Below are positions 18,250 through 25,689 of a stretch of 64,000 nt of DNA, one piece after another. Position 1 is the first letter of the stretch. Each line of letters opens with the position of its first letter. Source of the DNA: AP-15 sp963747735 (lineage in GTDB: Bacteria; Pseudomonadota; Alphaproteobacteria; ATCC43930; CGMCC-115725); the NCBI GenBank assembly GCA_963747735.1, contig CAVVGE010000021.1, positions 53,559-117,558 on the forward strand, given 5' to 3'. A program made the position numbers and the translations under genes. The notes under the pieces are model-generated. The model searched no databases. It was not told the DNA's origin and saw only the letters and a list, made by a program, of their open reading frames with translations.

Positions 18250-18807
18250 CTATTTCGGGACCGCGCGGGTGCGGCCGATGTCATCGACGCGACGTTTGAT
18301 CGCCATGCGGTCGAGCTTGTCGAATGGCAGGGCGACAAAAATTTTGATTCGGCTTTCGAGCGCGAGATAGGCGTCGCGGAAGGCTTTGCGCTGCTCCGCC
18401 TCGGTGCCGTCCACGGCGGCGGGATCAGGCACGCCCCAATGCGCAGTCACCGGGTTGCCCGGCCATATCGGGCAGGATTCGCCCGCCGCCCGGTCGCACA
18501 CCGTAAAGACAAAATCCATGACCGGCGCGCCGGGGCGGGCGAATTCATCCCAGCTTTTGCTGTGTAGCCCTGATGTCCGGAGATGGTGGCGTTCGAGCTC
18601 CTCGAGCGCGAGCCGATGCACCGCCCCCTTCGGAAAGCTGCCGGCGCTGTAGCCGTTGAAACGGTCTTTGCCCCAATGCTCGATCAGCACCTCGGCGAAG
18701 ATGCTTCGCGCCGAGTTGCCGGTGCAGAGAAACAAAAAATTGTAGGCGCGCCCTGCGGTCATACGCCCTGCGGTCATACGCCCTGCGGTCATACGCCCTG
18801 CGGTCAT
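18250..18807 (-). CDS. arsC: Arsenate reductase, low-molecular-weight phosphatase type
   Basis: Arsenate reductase with the nucleophile loop CTGNSARS and downstream VCDRAAGESCP, where a Cys resolves the disulfide. It converts As(V) to As(III) for Acr3 or ArsM. The N-terminus is odd: MTAGR occurs four times in tandem because the start codon is within a 15-bp repeat. Homologues resemble the shortest form, beginning at 18762 (MTAGRAYNFLFLCTGN), so initiation may occur at any of four ATGs (18807, 18792, 18777, 18762). The full form is 185 residues. Confidence 0.9.
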   Translation of the reverse strand: MTAGRMTAGRMTAGRMTAGRAYNFLFLCTGNSARSIFAEVLIEHWGKDRFNGYSAGSFPKGAVHRLALEELERHHLRTSGLHSKSWDEFARPGAPVMDFVFTVCDRAAGESCPIWPGNPVTAHWGVPDPAAVDGTEAEQRKAFRDAYLALESRIKIFVALPFDKLDRMAIKRRVDDIGRTRAVPK

Positions 18808-18809
18808 AT
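18750..18809 (-). repeat. Four 15-bp tandem repeats spanning the arsC start
   Basis: Unit on the coding strand: ATGACCGCAGGGCGT. Four copies, the last differing by one base. Each unit supplies an in-frame ATG and, ahead of the next unit, a GCAGGG that could act as a weak ribosome binding site. Copy-number change keeps the frame and only alters the number of MTAGR pentapeptides and start codons. Confidence 0.9.
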
Positions 18810-18820
18810 CGGCCCCGGGC

Positions 18821-19609
18821 TTAGGGTTTGCGGGCTTCGACCATGGCCGAGACGATGTGGTTCTCGATGTTGCGGCCGGGCGCCCAGTTCTTGATCAGCT
18901 CGCCGCTTTCCGGTTTTGGGGTGACGCGGACATCGACAAATCCCGCGCGCACAAGCCAATCCTCGATGCGCTCGGCCGGAACCGCCCCGGCGATGCAGCC
19001 GCACAGCAAAGCCGGATCGGCTTGCAGCTCGGCCGACAGCGGCACGGTGTTGACGATGTCCGACACCGCGAGCCGCCCGCCCGATTTGAGGACGCGAAAG
19101 GCTTCGCGGAACACCTGCTCTTTGTCGGGGACGAGATTGATCACGCAATTCGAGATCACCACGTCGGCCGTGTTGTCGGCGAGCGGCAGGTGCTCGAGCT
19201 CCCCAAGGCGGAATTCGACATTGCCGGCGGCGATGCGGGCGGCGTTGCCGCGCGCCCTCTTCAGCATTTCATGGGTCATGTCGACCCCGATCACATGACC
19301 GGCGTCACCGACCTGCCGCGCGGCAAGGAAACAGTCGAAACCGGCGCCGCTGCCGAGATCGACGACCACCTCGCCCGGTCGCAGCGCAGCGATTACTTGC
19401 GGGTTGCCACAGCCAAGACCGAGATTGGCACCCTCGGGGACCGCCGCCAGCTCCGCCTCGGAATAGCCCATCCGTCGCGCCTTATCGTCCGAAGTGGCTT
19501 CCGGGCGGCAACAGGACGACGCCGATGGTGCGCAGCAGCCCGCCTCGTTTGCCGCCGCGATGCCGCCATAGCGCGCACGCACCATTTCTTTGATCTGCGC
19601 ATCATCCAT
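18821..19609 (-). CDS. arsM: Arsenite S-adenosylmethionine methyltransferase
   Basis: A 262-residue class I methyltransferase. The SAM site is VVDLGSGAGFDCFLA; conserved cysteines for As(III) binding are in GCGNP, the Cys in GFDC, VISNCVINL and the CGC of LLCGCIAGA. The N-terminal EAGCCAPSASSCC adds a Cys-rich tail. It methylates arsenite to volatile or less-bound species. Second gene of the ars operon, 11 bp after arsR, with GGAGA before ATG 19609. Confidence 0.95.
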   Translation of the reverse strand: MDDAQIKEMVRARYGGIAAANEAGCCAPSASSCCRPEATSDDKARRMGYSEAELAAVPEGANLGLGCGNPQVIAALRPGEVVVDLGSGAGFDCFLAARQVGDAGHVIGVDMTHEMLKRARGNAARIAAGNVEFRLGELEHLPLADNTADVVISNCVINLVPDKEQVFREAFRVLKSGGRLAVSDIVNTVPLSAELQADPALLCGCIAGAVPAERIEDWLVRAGFVDVRVTPKPESGELIKNWAPGRNIENHIVSAMVEARKP

Positions 19610-19620
19610 CAGTTGTCTCC

Positions 19621-19980
19621 CTATGCGGCCGTGGTTTTCGCAATGGCATCGGCGCAGCAGCTGGCGGCCGGATCACAGACCGGCGCAATGACGGCGTCGC
19701 GCCCGCAGCAGTTTTCGGTGAGGTAGGCCAACAGCGCGTTCATCGCGCCGTATTCGGCCGAATAGATCAGCTGCCGGCTCACGCGGCGCTGGGTAATCAG
19801 ACCGGCATGGACGAGCTGCGCCAGATGGAACGACAGCGACGAAGGCTGAACCCCCAGCCGCTCGGCAATCACGCCCGCCGGCAACCCTGCCGGCCCGCAC
19901 GCGACCAGCAGCCGGAACAGCGCGAGCCGGGTTTCCTGAGCCAGGGCGCCGAGGGCCGTGATCGCGCGCTTTTCGTCCAT
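19621..19980 (-). CDS. arsR: ArsR-family arsenic-responsive repressor
   Basis: A 119-residue winged-helix regulator (LGALAQETRLALFRLL; recognition helix region GVQPSSLSFHLAQL). Cys pairs in the C-terminal tail (ENCCGRDAVIAPVCDP...SCC) are the likely As(III) site, a different location from the classical alpha-3 Cys-Val-Cys. ATG 19980 is chosen because the -10 element of its promoter (20009-20014) overlaps the next upstream ATG at 20010, which therefore cannot be translated from that promoter. First gene of the ars operon. Confidence 0.92.
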   Translation of the reverse strand: MDEKRAITALGALAQETRLALFRLLVACGPAGLPAGVIAERLGVQPSSLSFHLAQLVHAGLITQRRVSRQLIYSAEYGAMNALLAYLTENCCGRDAVIAPVCDPAASCCADAIAKTTAA

Positions 19981-19998
19981 ATCATATGATTTCCATGC

Positions 19999-20061
19999 TT
20001 CAACGATCATTAAATCGTGTTCGCGGCCCGATCGTCAAGAGACATTTCGAAAATCGTTGAA
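19999..20061 (-). promoter_or_regulatory. ars operon promoter flanked by a 9-bp inverted repeat
   Basis: Minus-strand -35 TTGACG (20033-20038), an 18-bp spacer and -10 TTTAAT (20009-20014). TTCAACGAT at 19999-20007 and ATCGTTGAA at 20053-20061 are perfect complements on either side of the promoter, good candidates for ArsR operators. A further 10-bp palindrome ATCATATGAT (19981-19990) abuts the arsR start codon. Confidence 0.55.
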
Positions 20062-20214
20062 CCGCCATATCGTGCCCCGATCCGGAAACGTATAGAGGGG
20101 TTCGGCGCGTCGGCTCCGACCGGGGCGGGCAGGTGTGGTATGCTGGGACGGTCTCGGCTGTGGGCCGGCGCCGGGGGCGGGCGCGGCCGGGTTTGCCGCT
20201 CGGGGGGCGGCGTC

Positions 20215-21943
20215 ATGCGGTTTCCGATCGGGCTGAAGATCTTTGGCATTGCCGTCGGGCTTTTGGTCCTGATGGCGGCGGCGGCGCTGTTGAGCATGCG
20301 CATGACGCGCACCGTCGACGGCCAGCTCGCGATCATCGACCAGAACTATTTTCCAGCCTATGTCGCGCTCGCCCAGGCGAACATCCGCTCGGTCGAGGAA
20401 TCGGCCTTTATCCGCCGGCTCTTGCTGGCGATCGGCGCGCCCGGCGACAACACCGCCAAGCGCGAGGCGTTGCGGCACGAGGTCGCGAGCAGCGGCAAGG
20501 CGAGCGACGAGGACATCGCCGCGGCGCGCCGCGTGATCAACCGGCAGATCGTCCACCCGCTCGATTTTGACGACGACATCGCGCTGACGCGGCTCGACGA
20601 CCGGATCGGAACCTTGCAGGAGGAGCGGCGTCGCTACGAATAGGTCCTCGATAAGCTGCTTGCCGCCGGCACCGCCGGCCGCGCCCAGGAAGCTGCCGCG
20701 CTCGTCGCCGATCTCGACGACCGGCGCGACGATTTCGACCGCAAGATCGATGCCGCGCGCAGCGACATGCGCCGCCTCGCCGGCGCCGCGATCGTCGGCA
20801 CCCGCGCCTATCAGCACCGCGTCGTCGCGATCGGCGTGGCGTTGCTGGCGATCGCCGGTGCGCTCGGCATCATGGTCGCCGCCCTTGTCACGCTCGGCCT
20901 TGTCCGCCCCGTGCGCCGGCTGCTGCTCGGCACGGCCGCCGTCGAAGGCGGCGCCCTCGACACCGATCATCCCGATCACCTCGCGCGACGAGATCGGCCG
21001 GCTCACCCAATCCTTCAACAGCATGGTCGGGGAACTCAGGGTCAAGGCCAGGATCCGCGACACCTTTGGCAAATATGTCGATCCGCGCATCGTCGCCGGG
21101 CTGATCGACCGGCCGGAATTGACCGACGCCACCGGCACGCGGCGCGAGATGACGATCCTGTTTTGCGACATGAAAGGGTTTACCGCGTTTAGCGAAGGCA
21201 TGACCCCGGCGGCGCTCGTCAATGTGCTGAACCGCTATATGACCCTGATGTCCGAGCCGGTGCGCGCCAATAACGGCATCATCGACAAATATATCGGCGA
21301 CGGGATCATGGCGTTTTGGGGCCCGCCCTTCACCGCTGCCGACGAGCATCCGGGCCTCGCCTGTCTCGCGGCCCTCGACCAGCTCGCCGGCCTTGGCGCA
21401 TTCCGCGCCGAATTGCCGGAGCTGACCGGGCTGCGGCGCGGCTTTCCGGAAATTGACATCCGCATCGGCATCGCCACCGGCGATGTCGTCGCGGGCAGCA
21501 TCGGCTCCGAGCAGACGCGCAACTACACCGTGATCGGCGACACGGTGAATTTGGCGGCGCGGCTCGAAGGCGCCAACAAGACCTATGCCACGCAGACACT
21601 CGTCGGCGAGGCGACCGCGCGGCTTGCCGCCGGTTTTGTCGAGACCCGTGAGATCGACGAGGTGCTGGTGCTGGGCAGGACCGAGCCCGAGCGCATCTTC
21701 GAATTGCTCGGCCGCAAGGGTGCCGTTTCCGCGGAGCGCCTGGCCTTGCGCGATGCGTTTCTTCAGGCGCTCCGCGCCTACCGCCGCAGGGAGTGGGACG
21801 AGGCGCGCACCGGGTTCGAAGGCTGTCTCGCGCTCGCTCCCGGCGACGGCCCGAGCAAAGCGCTTCTCTGCCGCATCGCCCGGTTCGGCGCGGCTCCGCC
21901 CGGCCCCGATTGGGATGGCGTGTGGCCCCTGGCGGAAAAGTGA
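20215..21943 (+). pseudogene. Membrane-anchored class III adenylate cyclase with HAMP domain, disrupted
   Basis: Reads as one gene interrupted twice. Residues from MRFPIGLKIFGIAVGLL (TM1) run to an in-frame TAG at 20641. The same frame then continues through a second TM (VVAIGVALLAIAGALGIMVAAL) and the start of a HAMP region. Near 20965-20985 the frame shifts, and TSRDEIGRLTQSFNSM leads into an intact cyclase domain (ILFCDMKGFTAFSEGM; KYIGDGIMAFWG; TVIGDTVNLAARLEG). The catalytic part after the lesions is open to 21943 and could still be made if reinitiated. Two independent lesions favour real decay. Confidence 0.78.
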
Positions 21944-21988
21944 GACGGAAAAGTGAGGCGGAAAAGTGAGATTGAGCGGCGGGGTTTG

Positions 21989-22198
21989 TCAGAGCGAGCT
22001 CAGGAACGCGACCAGATCGGTCTTCTCCGCTGTTGTCAGCCCGATGGCGAAGCGTTGGTCGTAGAAATCGACGACCTCGGCGAGGCTTGCCGCCGAGCCG
22101 TTGTGGAAATAGGGGGCGCGCGCCGCGAGCCCGCGCAGGATCGGCCCCTTGACTTTGCCGATATCGGCGCATTGGCCGGTGATCACTTCGGCTGGCAT
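21989..22198 (-). pseudogene. C-terminal remnant of a di-haem cytochrome c peroxidase-like protein
   Basis: About 69 residues: KGPILRGLAARAPYFHNGSA then LAEVVDFYDQRFAIGLT ending VAFLSSL. This is the terminal portion of MauG/cytochrome c peroxidase family proteins. The haem-binding CxxCH motifs and everything upstream are absent; the next gene on that strand is an SDR. A truncated tail, probably left by deletion. Confidence 0.7.
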
Positions 22199-22232
22199 TC
22201 GACTGTGGCCCGCGCCGCCGCCCGTGCTGCCC

Positions 22233-22982
22233 TCAGTAATAGTGGGCGCCGCCGTTGACGTGAATCGTCTGGCCGGTGATGAAGCCGCCGTCGGGGCTGA
22301 CCAAAAAGAGGCAAGTGGCGGCGATCTCGTCGACATGCCCCTGGCGTCCCAGCGGAATGCCGGCGGCGTTCGGCACCCGCCCCTGATACCATTCGGGATT
22401 GTCGCGCCTGGTGTCGATGCTGCCGGGCGAGACCACGTTGACGCGAATGTCGTAAGGCGCGAATTCCGAGGCGAGCGCCCGCGCCAATCCGACAAGGCCC
22501 ATCTTGGCGGCCGACACATGGGCGCGCCCGCTGCCGCCGTTGTACGCTCCGTCGCCGCAGAAGAACAGGACGCGGCCAAAGCGGTTTTTGACCATCGACG
22601 GGATCACCGCCTGGGTCAGATAAAAGGCGGCGTCGAGCACCACGCCGCGGACATGCTCCCAATCGTGCTGGCTGACCTCGGTAAAGGGCTTGTGCGGACG
22701 GATCGCGGCATTGTTGATCAGGATGTCGACGCGGCCGAATTCGGCGATTGCCCGCTCCGCCAGCGCGTCGATCTCCTCCTTCTTGCCGACATCGGCGAGG
22801 ATGGCGAGCGCCTTTACCCCGTGCCCCCGCACTTCCTTGGCGACGGCCTCGGCCTCGGCCTGGTTCGATCGCGCATTGACCACGACATGCGCGCCCTCGC
22901 TGGCGAGCTTCAACGCTGTCGCGCGCCCGATATTGCGGCCCGAGCCGGTGATCAGCGCAACTTTCCCATCGAGCTTGCCCAT
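22233..22982 (-). CDS. SDR-family oxidoreductase lacking the canonical catalytic Tyr
   Basis: A 249-residue short-chain dehydrogenase-like protein. The NAD(P) motif is TGSGRNIGRA and the structural NNAA is present (LINNAAIRP). The usual Tyr-x3-Lys is replaced: the sequence reads RAHVSAAKMG, with Val where Tyr is expected and His one place before it. The catalytic Ser position (FFCGDG) is also changed. The C-terminus GGFITGQTIHVNGGAHYY is typical FabG-like. ATG 22982 follows GAGGGGG at nine bases; ATG 22991 would abut it. Reaction unknown. Confidence 0.85.
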   Translation of the reverse strand: MGKLDGKVALITGSGRNIGRATALKLASEGAHVVVNARSNQAEAEAVAKEVRGHGVKALAILADVGKKEEIDALAERAIAEFGRVDILINNAAIRPHKPFTEVSQHDWEHVRGVVLDAAFYLTQAVIPSMVKNRFGRVLFFCGDGAYNGGSGRAHVSAAKMGLVGLARALASEFAPYDIRVNVVSPGSIDTRRDNPEWYQGRVPNAAGIPLGRQGHVDEIAATCLFLVSPDGGFITGQTIHVNGGAHYY

Positions 22983-23106
22983 CCGAATCATCCCCCTCGA
23001 CGATATTTGAAGACCCGCATCCTATCAGCGCCGTCATGCGCCGTCTCGACGCCCGGCAACAGCGGGCGGTCCGGTTGGCGAGTTGACGCGGCCCAAATCG
23101 CCCTTT

Positions 23107-23129
23107 AAGATGTATATCAAATGCATGTT
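23107..23129 (+). promoter_or_regulatory. NsrR operator
   Basis: The 23-bp sequence begins AAGATGTAT and ends AATGCATGTT, an imperfect palindrome close to the published NsrR consensus (AAGATGCAT then ATGCATCTT half-sites). It ends 11 bp before norS and so would block transcription or initiation until NO damages the NsrR cluster. The nsrR gene is the last gene of the same operon. Confidence 0.7.
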
Positions 23130-23140
23130 AAGGGGCCGCC

Positions 23141-23674
23141 ATGATCCAGGATGTGGTTTGGGCCGTGTCGATCGTGCTGATGGGAGCGCTGGCGCTGGTC
23201 TTCGCCTGGGTCGCTGCCGGGGCCGATGCGGCGCTCGCCGACTACCGGCCGGCGGTCGCTTCCGCCTATCGCATGCGTCACTGGCTCTTTGCGATCGCGA
23301 TCGTGGTGCTGGTCGGCGCGAATTGGCGCACGCTCGGCGAATTGCCGTATCTGTCGAGCCTCTCACCATTGCCCGCGGGCGAAGCTCATCCTGCTGCCGC
23401 GGTGGGCGAGCAATGGGCGTGGACGGTCACGCCGAACAAATTCGTCGTCGGCCAAACCGCCGAGTTCCGCGTCACCACCAAGGACGTGAACCACGGCTTT
23501 GGGCTCTACGATCCGGGCATGCGTATCGTCGCCCAGACCCAGGCAATGCCCGGCTATACCAATGTCCTGCGCTATACCTTTGCCGCGCCGGGTACTTACC
23601 ATGTGCTATGCCTCGAATATTGTGGGCTCGCACACCACGATATGAAAACCGAGATCGCCGTCACGGAGCAATAG
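23141..23674 (+). CDS. norS: CuA-containing subunit II of a haem-copper NO reductase/oxidase (NorS-like)
   Basis: A 177-residue protein with two N-terminal membrane helices (VVWAVSIVLMGALALVFAW; WLFAIAIVVLVGANW) and a periplasmic cupredoxin domain. The CuA ligands are visible: the first His in VNHGFGL and the C-x3-C-x3-H-x2-M set in CLEYCGLAHHDM. It is subunit II of a small oxidase or of the sNOR class. Gene order here (subunit II, subunit I, SenC, membrane ORF, NsrR) matches the norSY-senC-orf1 arrangement known in ammonia oxidisers, which favours an NO-related role. Preceded by an NsrR operator. Confidence 0.8.
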   Translation: MIQDVVWAVSIVLMGALALVFAWVAAGADAALADYRPAVASAYRMRHWLFAIAIVVLVGANWRTLGELPYLSSLSPLPAGEAHPAAAVGEQWAWTVTPNKFVVGQTAEFRVTTKDVNHGFGLYDPGMRIVAQTQAMPGYTNVLRYTFAAPGTYHVLCLEYCGLAHHDMKTEIAVTEQ

Positions 23675-23684
23675 GGGGGATGCC

Positions 23685-24665
23685 ATGACAGTTCAGGCCG
23701 TCGCCGCGCGCGACGAAATCGGCGCCCGCACCGCCGTCCTCGCCTACCTCGCCGTTTCCGGCGTCGTCCTGCTGCTGATGATGCTGTTCGGATTGACGAT
23801 GCGCTTGGCGCAGGCGCAATGGATCAGCCTCGATCCGGCGGTCTTTTACATGCTGATGACCATGCACGGCGCCGGGATGGTCGGCATCACCGGATTGAGC
23901 GGTGCGTCGGTGATGTGGCATTTCGTCCGCCGCCATGTGCCGGTCAGCACCGGTGTCTTCCTCGCCAATCTGGTCTTCTTTCTGCTTGGCGCGGTGCTGA
24001 TCCTGGGCTCCGGCTTTATCGGCAAGTTTGCCGCCGGCTGGACCTTTCTCTTCCCGTTGCCGGCGCATTCCGGCGATGCTTGGTCGGCCAACGCCGCGGC
24101 CGCCTATCTGATCGGGCTGTTGCTGATCGGCGTTGGGTTTCTGCTGCTGCATCTCGATATCGCCCGCGGCATCCTCTTGGTCTATGGCGGGCTCGGCGCC
24201 GGGCTCGGCGCGCGCCAGGCCTTTGGCCTCGCTCCCGAGGCGGATGGGCCGCCGCCCGCAGTCGCCGCCTCGACGATGGTGGCGATCGTCAATATTCTCG
24301 GCGTTCTGTTTGGCACATTGTGCGGTGTGCTCGGTGACGAGCTCCAGCGCCTCGCCGCGGCACGACGCGGCCCCCGCCTCTTGAGCATCAGCTTCGACCC
24401 CGAGCACGACGACCGGCGAGCCCTGGAGCTCTATGGCGAGCGCTACGGTGCCGCCCTACCGCGCTGGCGCATCGCCGCCCCCGCGGACCAACGGAGCCTG
24501 CGGACATTGCTGCAGCGCTTCGGCGTCGTCGCGACCCCCGACGGCAGCGGCGGCTTTGTGCACAACGGCGCCCTCTATTTGGTCGATTCCCGCGGCTGCA
24601 TCGCCCGCATCCTCGACCCGAGCGCGACACCGCAGATGATCGCGGCCGCCGACGGGGCCTCGTGA
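23685..24665 (+). CDS. In-frame hybrid: N-terminal half of haem-copper subunit I (NorY) fused to C-terminal SenC/SCO domain
   Basis: A 326-residue hybrid. Residues 1 to about 210 have five or six membrane helices and resemble the first part of subunit I (MLMTMHGAGMVGITGLSGASV with the TM2 His; TWTFLFPLP-like segment). From about residue 212 the sequence becomes an SCO/SenC thioredoxin-like domain (LLSISFDPEHDD; RRFGVV-like; GGFVHNGALYLVD). The catalytic helices 6-12 of subunit I are missing. So is the first Cys of the SCO C-x3-C site (sequence FGTLCGVLGDE). The likely cause is a precise deletion between adjacent norY and senC. It cannot be a working oxidase subunit. Confidence 0.75.
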   Translation: MTVQAVAARDEIGARTAVLAYLAVSGVVLLLMMLFGLTMRLAQAQWISLDPAVFYMLMTMHGAGMVGITGLSGASVMWHFVRRHVPVSTGVFLANLVFFLLGAVLILGSGFIGKFAAGWTFLFPLPAHSGDAWSANAAAAYLIGLLLIGVGFLLLHLDIARGILLVYGGLGAGLGARQAFGLAPEADGPPPAVAASTMVAIVNILGVLFGTLCGVLGDELQRLAAARRGPRLLSISFDPEHDDRRALELYGERYGAALPRWRIAAPADQRSLRTLLQRFGVVATPDGSGGFVHNGALYLVDSRGCIARILDPSATPQMIAAADGAS

Positions 24666-25189
24666 CGATGCGGACGCGGTTGGTCGCCGCAACGTCGTTA
24701 TGGGCGATCCTCTGGCTCTGGCCGGTGCGCGCCGCGCTCGAGCGCGACATGGCGCTTCACATGATCGTGCAATTGCCGTTGCTGATCGGCATCGGCGTCT
24801 TGCTCGCCGGCATCATTCAATCGCGCGAGCCGGGCTGGTTGGCCGAAGCCGACTGGCTCGGCATCCCCGGGCTCGCGCTCGTTTTTTGCGCCACCTCGTT
24901 CTGGATGCTGCCGCGCATGCTCGACGCGGCGATCGCCGATCCGCGGATCGATCTCGGCAAATTCCTGAGCCTGCCGCTGCTGGCGGGCCTGCCGTTGGGG
25001 CTGAGCTGGCGCCGCATGCCGGCGCTCGGCCGCGCCTTTCTGTGGGCCAACTTCATCCCCAAGCTGGGTGCCGTCGGCGGCCTCTATCTTGCCGCACCGA
25101 TCCGGCTTTGCGCCTATTACCGCCTCGACCAGCAAGAAGCCGCCGGCTGGGCCTTGATCATTGTCGCCACGGCGCTTGCAATGCTGTGA
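24662..25189 (+). CDS. Membrane protein of the norSY-senC-orf1 type cluster
   Basis: A 175-residue protein with five or so hydrophobic segments (MIVQLPLLIGIGVLLAGII; GIPGLALVFCATSFWMLP; LLAGLPLGLS). Its stop/start relation to the preceding gene is a GTGA overlap (GTG 24662), with ATG 24668 as an alternative. Position matches orf1 of the sNOR cluster. Function unknown; a role in assembling the oxidase is possible. Confidence 0.65.
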   Translation: MTMRTRLVAATSLWAILWLWPVRAALERDMALHMIVQLPLLIGIGVLLAGIIQSREPGWLAEADWLGIPGLALVFCATSFWMLPRMLDAAIADPRIDLGKFLSLPLLAGLPLGLSWRRMPALGRAFLWANFIPKLGAVGGLYLAAPIRLCAYYRLDQQEAAGWALIIVATALAML

Positions 25190-25245
25190 CTTCTCGCCGC
25201 GCTCGTCGGTTGGCCGCGCCGGGATCCGATTGCTCGGGAAGCTCG

Positions 25246-25689
25246 ATGCGCCTCACGCTCCATACCGATTACGCTCTCCGCGTCTTGATTTATGTCGCGC
25301 TGAACGACGGGCGCCTGACGACGATCGGCGACATCGCCCAGAGCTTCGGCATTTCCAAAAACCATTTGATGAAGGTGGTGAGCCGCCTCGGCCAAAAGGG
25401 CTATCTCGACACCGTGCGCGGCAAGAACGGCGGCATCCGGCTCACCCGCGCACCCGGCGACATCAATGTCGGAGAGGTTGTGCGCGACACCGAGGACGAG
25501 CTCGAAATCCTCGGCTGCCTGCACCGCACCGGCTATTGCCGCATCGAAAGCGTCTGCGTGCTGCGCGGCGTCGTCCGTGATGCCGCCGGCGCGTTTCTCG
25601 CAATCTTCGACCGCTACACCCTCGCCGACCTGATCCACCCGCGCCAAGCCCTCTCGGCGCTGCTGGCCGGCGCTGTCACTCGACCGTGA
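25246..25689 (+). CDS. nsrR: Rrf2-family nitric-oxide-sensing repressor NsrR
   Basis: A 147-residue winged-helix regulator starting MRLTLHTDYALRVLIYVAL, the NsrR signature. The helix-turn-helix is around FGISKNHLMKVVSRLG. Three cysteines (GCLHRTGYCRIESVC, residues about 90-105) should bind the Fe-S cluster that NO destroys. GGGAAG precedes ATG 25246. Last gene of the NO operon, and the site at 23107-23129 matches its target, giving a feedback loop. Its 3' end overlaps the convergent glmS by 14 bp. Confidence 0.9.
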   Translation: MRLTLHTDYALRVLIYVALNDGRLTTIGDIAQSFGISKNHLMKVVSRLGQKGYLDTVRGKNGGIRLTRAPGDINVGEVVRDTEDELEILGCLHRTGYCRIESVCVLRGVVRDAAGAFLAIFDRYTLADLIHPRQALSALLAGAVTRP

